DNA from: Sipunculus nudus
Taxonomy: Eukaryota > Annelida > Sipuncula > Golfingiida > Sipunculidae
Direction: 5' to 3'
DNA: 64,000 bases
Assembly (NCBI GenBank): GCA_026874595.1
Contig: CM049310.1
Coordinates: forward strand, 31,685,558 to 31,749,557
The notes below the pieces were generated by a model. That model did not search any database and was not told the DNA's origin. It saw only the letters and a list, made by a program, of their open reading frames with translations. A program made the position numbers and the translations under genes. How positions within the stretch are numbered: the first letter of the stretch is position 1; every line of letters begins with the position of its first letter. Positions 59,479-64,000 of this stretch are shown here, in pieces.

Positions 59479-59982
59479 AGGTCAGCTCTAGAACAAAGGC
59501 GGTCCTAATAACCGGTGAATGATTCACCCAACGCACTGGTCAGGCCGTTAGTATGAGCAGTTGCACAAATTCCAGGCTCACTGATGTCCATTGGTAATTA
59601 AGTTTCATTAGGTCAGCTCTAGAACAAAGCGGTCCTTAAACCAGTGAATGATTCACCCAATACACTGGTCAGGCCGTTAGTTTGAGCAGTTGCACAAGTT
59701 TCAGGCTCAGTGATGTCATTGGTTATTAAGTTTCATTTGGTCTGCTCTAGAACAAAGCGGTCCTAATACCAGTGAAGGATTCACCTTGCACACTGTGTGC
59801 TGGTAAGGCCGTTAGTGTGAGCAGTTGCACAAGTTCCAGGCTCAGTGATGTCATTGGTTATTAAGTTTCATTTGGTCAGCTCTAGAACAAAGCGGTCCTA
59901 ATACCAGTGAAGGATTCACCTTACACACTGGTCAGGCCGTTAGTGTGAGCAGTTGCACAAGTTCCAGGCTCAGTGATGTTCC
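59479..59982. repeat. ~130-bp tandem repeat, four copies
   Basis: Four direct copies (starting at about 59479, 59610, 59739 and 59873) share GGTCAGCTCTAGAACAAAG, GGATTCACCTTACACACTGG and GTTGCACAAGTTCCAGGCTC. They differ by small indels; one has a duplicated CACACTGTGTGCTGG. The array ends where the 33-bp array starts. Confidence 0.94.
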
Positions 59983-61655
59983 ACTGGTCCCAAACAAAAT
60001 GTATGTCTTATATCCACTGATCCAAATCACAATGTATGTCTAATATCCACTAATTCCAAACACAATGTATGTCTAATATCAACTGATCCAAAACACAGTG
60101 TATGTCTTATATCCACTGATCTCAAACACAATGTGTGTCTAATATCCACTAATTCCAAACGCAATGTATGTCTTATATCCACTGATCCCAAACACAATGT
60201 ATGTCTAGTATCCACTGATATTAAACACAAACTATGTCAAATATGCACTGACCCAAACACAATGTATGTCTAATATCCACTGATTCCAATCACAATGTAT
60301 GTCTTATATCCACTGATCCCGAACACAATGTATGTCTAATATTCACTTATCCCATACGCAATGTATGTGTCATATCCTCTGATCCCAATCACAATATGTG
60401 TCTCATATCAACTGATCCCAAACACAGTGTATGTCTCATATCCACTAATTCCAAACACAATGTATGTCTAATATCCACTTATCCCTTACGCAATGTATGT
60501 GTCATATCCTCTGATCCCAATCACAATGTATGTCTTACATCAACTGATCCCGAACACAATGTATGTCTAATATTCACTTATCCCATACGCAATGTATGTG
60601 TCATATCCACTGATCCAAAACACAATATATGTCTAATATCCACTGATCCCAAACAAAATGTATAACTAATATCCACTGATCCCAAACACAATGTTTGTCT
60701 AATATCACATGATCCCAAACACAATGTATGTCTAATATCCACTGATCCCAAACACAATGTATGTCTTATATCCACTGATCCCGAACACAATGTATGTCTA
60801 ATATTCACTGATCCCAATCACAATGTATGTCTAATATCCACTGATCCCAAACACAATGTTGTCCAATATCCACTTATCGCAGACACAATGTATGTCTAAT
60901 ATCCCCTGATCCCAAACACAATGTATGTCTAATATCCACTGATCCAAATCACAATGTATGTCTAATATCCACTAATTCCGAACACAATGTATGTCTAATA
61001 TCAACTGATCCAAAACACTGTGTATTGTATGTCTTATATCCACTGATCTCAAACACAATGTTTATCTAATATCCACTAATTCCAAACGCAATGTATGTCT
61101 TATATCCACTGATCCCAAACAAAATATATATCTAATATCAACTGATCCCAAACACAATGTTTGTCTAATATCACATGATCCCAAACACAATGTATGTCTA
61201 ATATTCACTGATCCCAATCACAATGTATGTCTATTATCCACTGATCCCAAACACAATGTTGTCTAATATCCACTTATCGCAGACACAATGTATGTCTAAT
61301 ATCCCCTGATCCCAAACACAATGTATGTCTAATATCCACTGATCCCATACGCAATGTATGTGTCATAACCACTGATCCCAATCACAATGTATGTTTAATA
61401 TCCACTGATCCCAAACACAATATATGTCTAATATCCACTGATCCCAAACAAAATGTATATCTAATATCCACCGATCCCAAATACAATGTATATCTAATAT
61501 CCACCGATCCCAAATACAATGTATGTCTAATATCCACTGATCCCAAACACATTGTATGTCTAATATCCACTTATCCCAAACACAATGTTTGTCTTATATC
61601 CCCTGATCCCAAACACAATGTGTCTAATACCCATTGATCCCAAACACAAGGTATG
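59983..61655. repeat. 33-bp minisatellite
   Basis: About 50 units of 33 bp are built on AATATCCACTGATCCCAAAC and ACAATGTATGTCT. A block of about 12 units recurs at an offset of about 400 bp (CACTTATCGCAGACAC at about 60871 and 61271). The period is a multiple of 3, giving 11-residue spurious frames on both strands (VDIRHTLCLGS on the minus strand). I do not regard it as coding. Confidence 0.95.
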
Positions 61656-61853
61656 TCTGTGTCCATCATGCTCATTAATATGTCTGTCTCTTACAAGCTC
61701 ACTTATATCTCTATGTCTATCATGATGACTTGAATCTCAATGTCTATGTATCTGTGTTTTATCGATGACTTCAATCTGTTATCTGTGTCTATCATGCCGA
61801 CTTATATCTTTGTCTATCATGCAATCCTATATATGTGTGTGTGATCATGCTCA

Positions 61854-61914
<61 letters not shown>

Positions 61915-61977
61915 AGCTCATGGCGACTTATATCTCTGTCTATCATGCAATCCTATATATGTGTGTGATCATGCTGA

Positions 61978-62032
<55 letters not shown>

Positions 62033-63250
62033 AGCTCATGCTGACTTATATATGTGTCTTTTCTTTCAAACTCACTTATATGCCAACTTTAACTTAATGT
62101 CTATATATCTGTTTCTTATTAATGAATTTTATCTCTGTTATCTCTTATTTCTCCTGCTCACGTTTATCTATATATCTATCAAGCTCACTTCTATCTTTGT
62201 CATAATTACGTATATCTTTATGTCTGTCATGTTCACTTATATAGCTATGTTTATCATGCTGACTTGTACACCACTGTCTCCCATGCTGACTAATATATGT
62301 CTGTCAAGTATGCTAAATTTTATCTCTGTCTCTATCATGCTCACTTACATCTCTGTGTCTATCATGCTAACTAATATATCTATGTCTTTCATGCTCACTT
62401 AAATCTCTATGTCTATTATGCTGACTTATATCTGTGTCTTTCAAGGTCACTTATACGCCAACTGAAAACTCAATATCTGTATATCTATATATGTCTCATC
62501 AATGACTTATATCTGCGTTTATCATGCTGACCTATATCTGGTTCTGTCAAGTTCACTTCTGTGTCTGTGTCTATCATGCTTACTTATATTATTGTGTCTA
62601 TCATGCTCATTTATATTTCTGTGTTATCATGCCGACTTCTATCTCTGTGTCTATCATGCCGACTTCTATCTCTGTGTCTATCATGCCGACTTGTATCTCT
62701 GTGTTTATCATGCCGACTTGTATCTCTGTGTCTATCATGCCGACTTATATCTGTGTCTATCATTTTATTATATGTCTATGTTTACCGTGCCGACTTACAT
62801 CTCCATATCTATCATGCTCACCTATATCTGTATGTCCATACTGATAACTTATTTTGCTATGTCTATTATAATGACTTCTATCATGCTGACTTATATCTCC
62901 ATGTCTATCATGCCCACCTATATCTGTATGTCTATAACTTATTTTGCTATGTCTATCATACTAACTTATCTGTGTCTATCATGCCGACTTGTATCTCTGT
63001 GTCTATTATGCCGACGTATATTTGTCCCTATCATGCTCACTGATATGTTTTATGTATACTAGCTAACCTATATTTCTATGTCTATCTTGCTCACTTATAT
63101 CTTAATGTATATCATTTTTACCTATATTTCTATGTCTATCATGCTCACTTATATCTTAATGTCTATCATGCTCACTTATATCTCTGTATAATATGCTCAC
63201 ATATATCTCCGTGTTTATCATGCTTACGCGTATCTTACTCTACATACCTA
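61656..63250. repeat. ~27-bp minisatellite with embedded TA tracts
   Basis: Units are built on TGTCTATCATGCCGACTTAT and ATCTCTG. They are regular near 62620-62760 and more diverged elsewhere, with deletions. Two long TA tracts (61853-61913 and 61978-62030) lie inside a duplicated segment of about 120 bp. Open frames rich in Leu, Ile and Tyr result from the composition. Confidence 0.93.
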
Positions 63251-64000
63251 TATCTCTCTTTTTCTTGATGTTCGTAGGGGAACACATTGTTGAATGTATA
63301 GGGTGAAAAGTTAAACTATATTAAAAAATTACAGCAAAATTTGATATACCCACATCATTGATTTATGAATATGTATTCGTGATAAGTAATGTATTTACCA
63401 ATGGTGCATAAATATATACAGTGAGGAGAAATTCAAGCTACTGGTTATTCAAAATAAACTCGAGTGAGTAAAATCAACTTGAAATTCAGCAAAGTAATTC
63501 GAGTAGGTAACATCAATTATATCAGGGCATCGGTTTGCCTTACATTAATATTTACATGATTACAATTGGATGTTTACATTATTGCCTTAATTTCATAAAT
63601 GGAAGGGTAAACTTTGTTTTCATCAATAAAACTTAAAATAGTCGAACCCTTGTGTGTGCTCTATTCTAATTTTCATCTAAGTATTATATTATAACAAGAG
63701 ATAATTGAGAGGGCGTATATGCTAGGGGATGGGCTAATTGCGTTCACTTATGTTGGGTTTTAAAATTGACGCGGGCGGTGCATGAGAACCATACCTTTAT
63801 TTATTTTTTGGCCTTACGCCTATAAACATCGTCTTTCAGCTGTCCAGACTGATGAACGCAGACTTGCTTCTAGATTGCAGAAAATCGTCAGACCACACCA
63901 AACTGGCGCGCTGAAAAAGGCAATTTGAGCGATGATATTTCCAAACACTGTTATGTGTGCTTGCTGACTTCACAAGTCTTGACCGTCTTCTGGCCATTTC
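63251..64000. other. Window end, no gene seen
   Basis: AT-rich DNA; nothing is supported. Confidence 0.3.

Noticed and set aside
60027-61570. Minus-strand frames with VDIRHTLCLGS repeats
   Set aside because: The 33-bp period is a multiple of three. The frames are broken by indels and have no domain.
61835-63062. Leu/Ile/Tyr-rich frames that resemble membrane proteins
   Set aside because: Their composition comes from TA tracts and the 27-bp TATC-rich repeat; all three + frames look alike.
1-64000. tRNA or rRNA genes
   Set aside because: I saw no GGTTCGA-type T-loop with matching A-box or cloverleaf and no rRNA core motifs. A covariance search would be needed to exclude degenerate copies.

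Overview
This is eukaryotic, metazoan nuclear DNA. It carries one recognisable host gene on the + strand: a Cys-loop ligand-gated ion channel subunit of the nicotinic acetylcholine receptor (nAChR) family. Seven coding exons lie between 5613 and 49215, with consistent GT-AG borders and matching phases. The low-GC introns, the LINE remnants of CR1/Jockey-like, RTE-like and L1-like type, and the dense minisatellites all suggest a lophotrochozoan, probably a marine mollusc. The species call is inference. The signal-peptide exon and promoter were not found.

Layout: 1-5500 holds a nearly complete CR1/Jockey-like LINE (+), a short MITE-like element, and an opposite-strand LINE remnant. Exon 1 is at 5613-5799. 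Intron 1 (6.5 kb) holds an L1-like LINE remnant and a 39-bp minisatellite. Exon 2 is at 12324-12433. Intron 2 (23 kb) is packed with tandem arrays (303, 31, 42, 26, 24, 42, 44 and 60 bp units), a minus-strand LINE, and two more MITE copies. Exon 3, with the Cys-loop, is at 35522-35724. Intron 3 (9.3 kb) ends in a 5-kb array of 37-bp units that runs into exon 4 (44994-45245, loop C side and TM1). Exon 5 (45700-45786) encodes TM2. Intron 5 ends in a 52-bp array that runs into exon 6 (47650-47768, TM3). Exon 7 (48808-49215) encodes the intracellular MA helix, TM4 and the stop codon. From 49.2 kb onward there is no further host gene that I can support. That part holds a 51-bp array, two LINE remnants, inverted TACGTACG-type repeats, and 130-, 33- and 27-bp arrays.

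The most unusual observation concerns the two arrays that abut exons 4 and 6. Each repeat unit contains the intron's 3' splice site plus the first bases of the coding exon, and the genuine exon edge is the last unit. The arrays therefore look as though they were born by tandem duplication of a splice acceptor, twice in the same gene. They leave rows of decoy acceptors whose use would shift the frame and hit a stop. Tandem arrays in total cover about 20 kb, nearly a third of the window.
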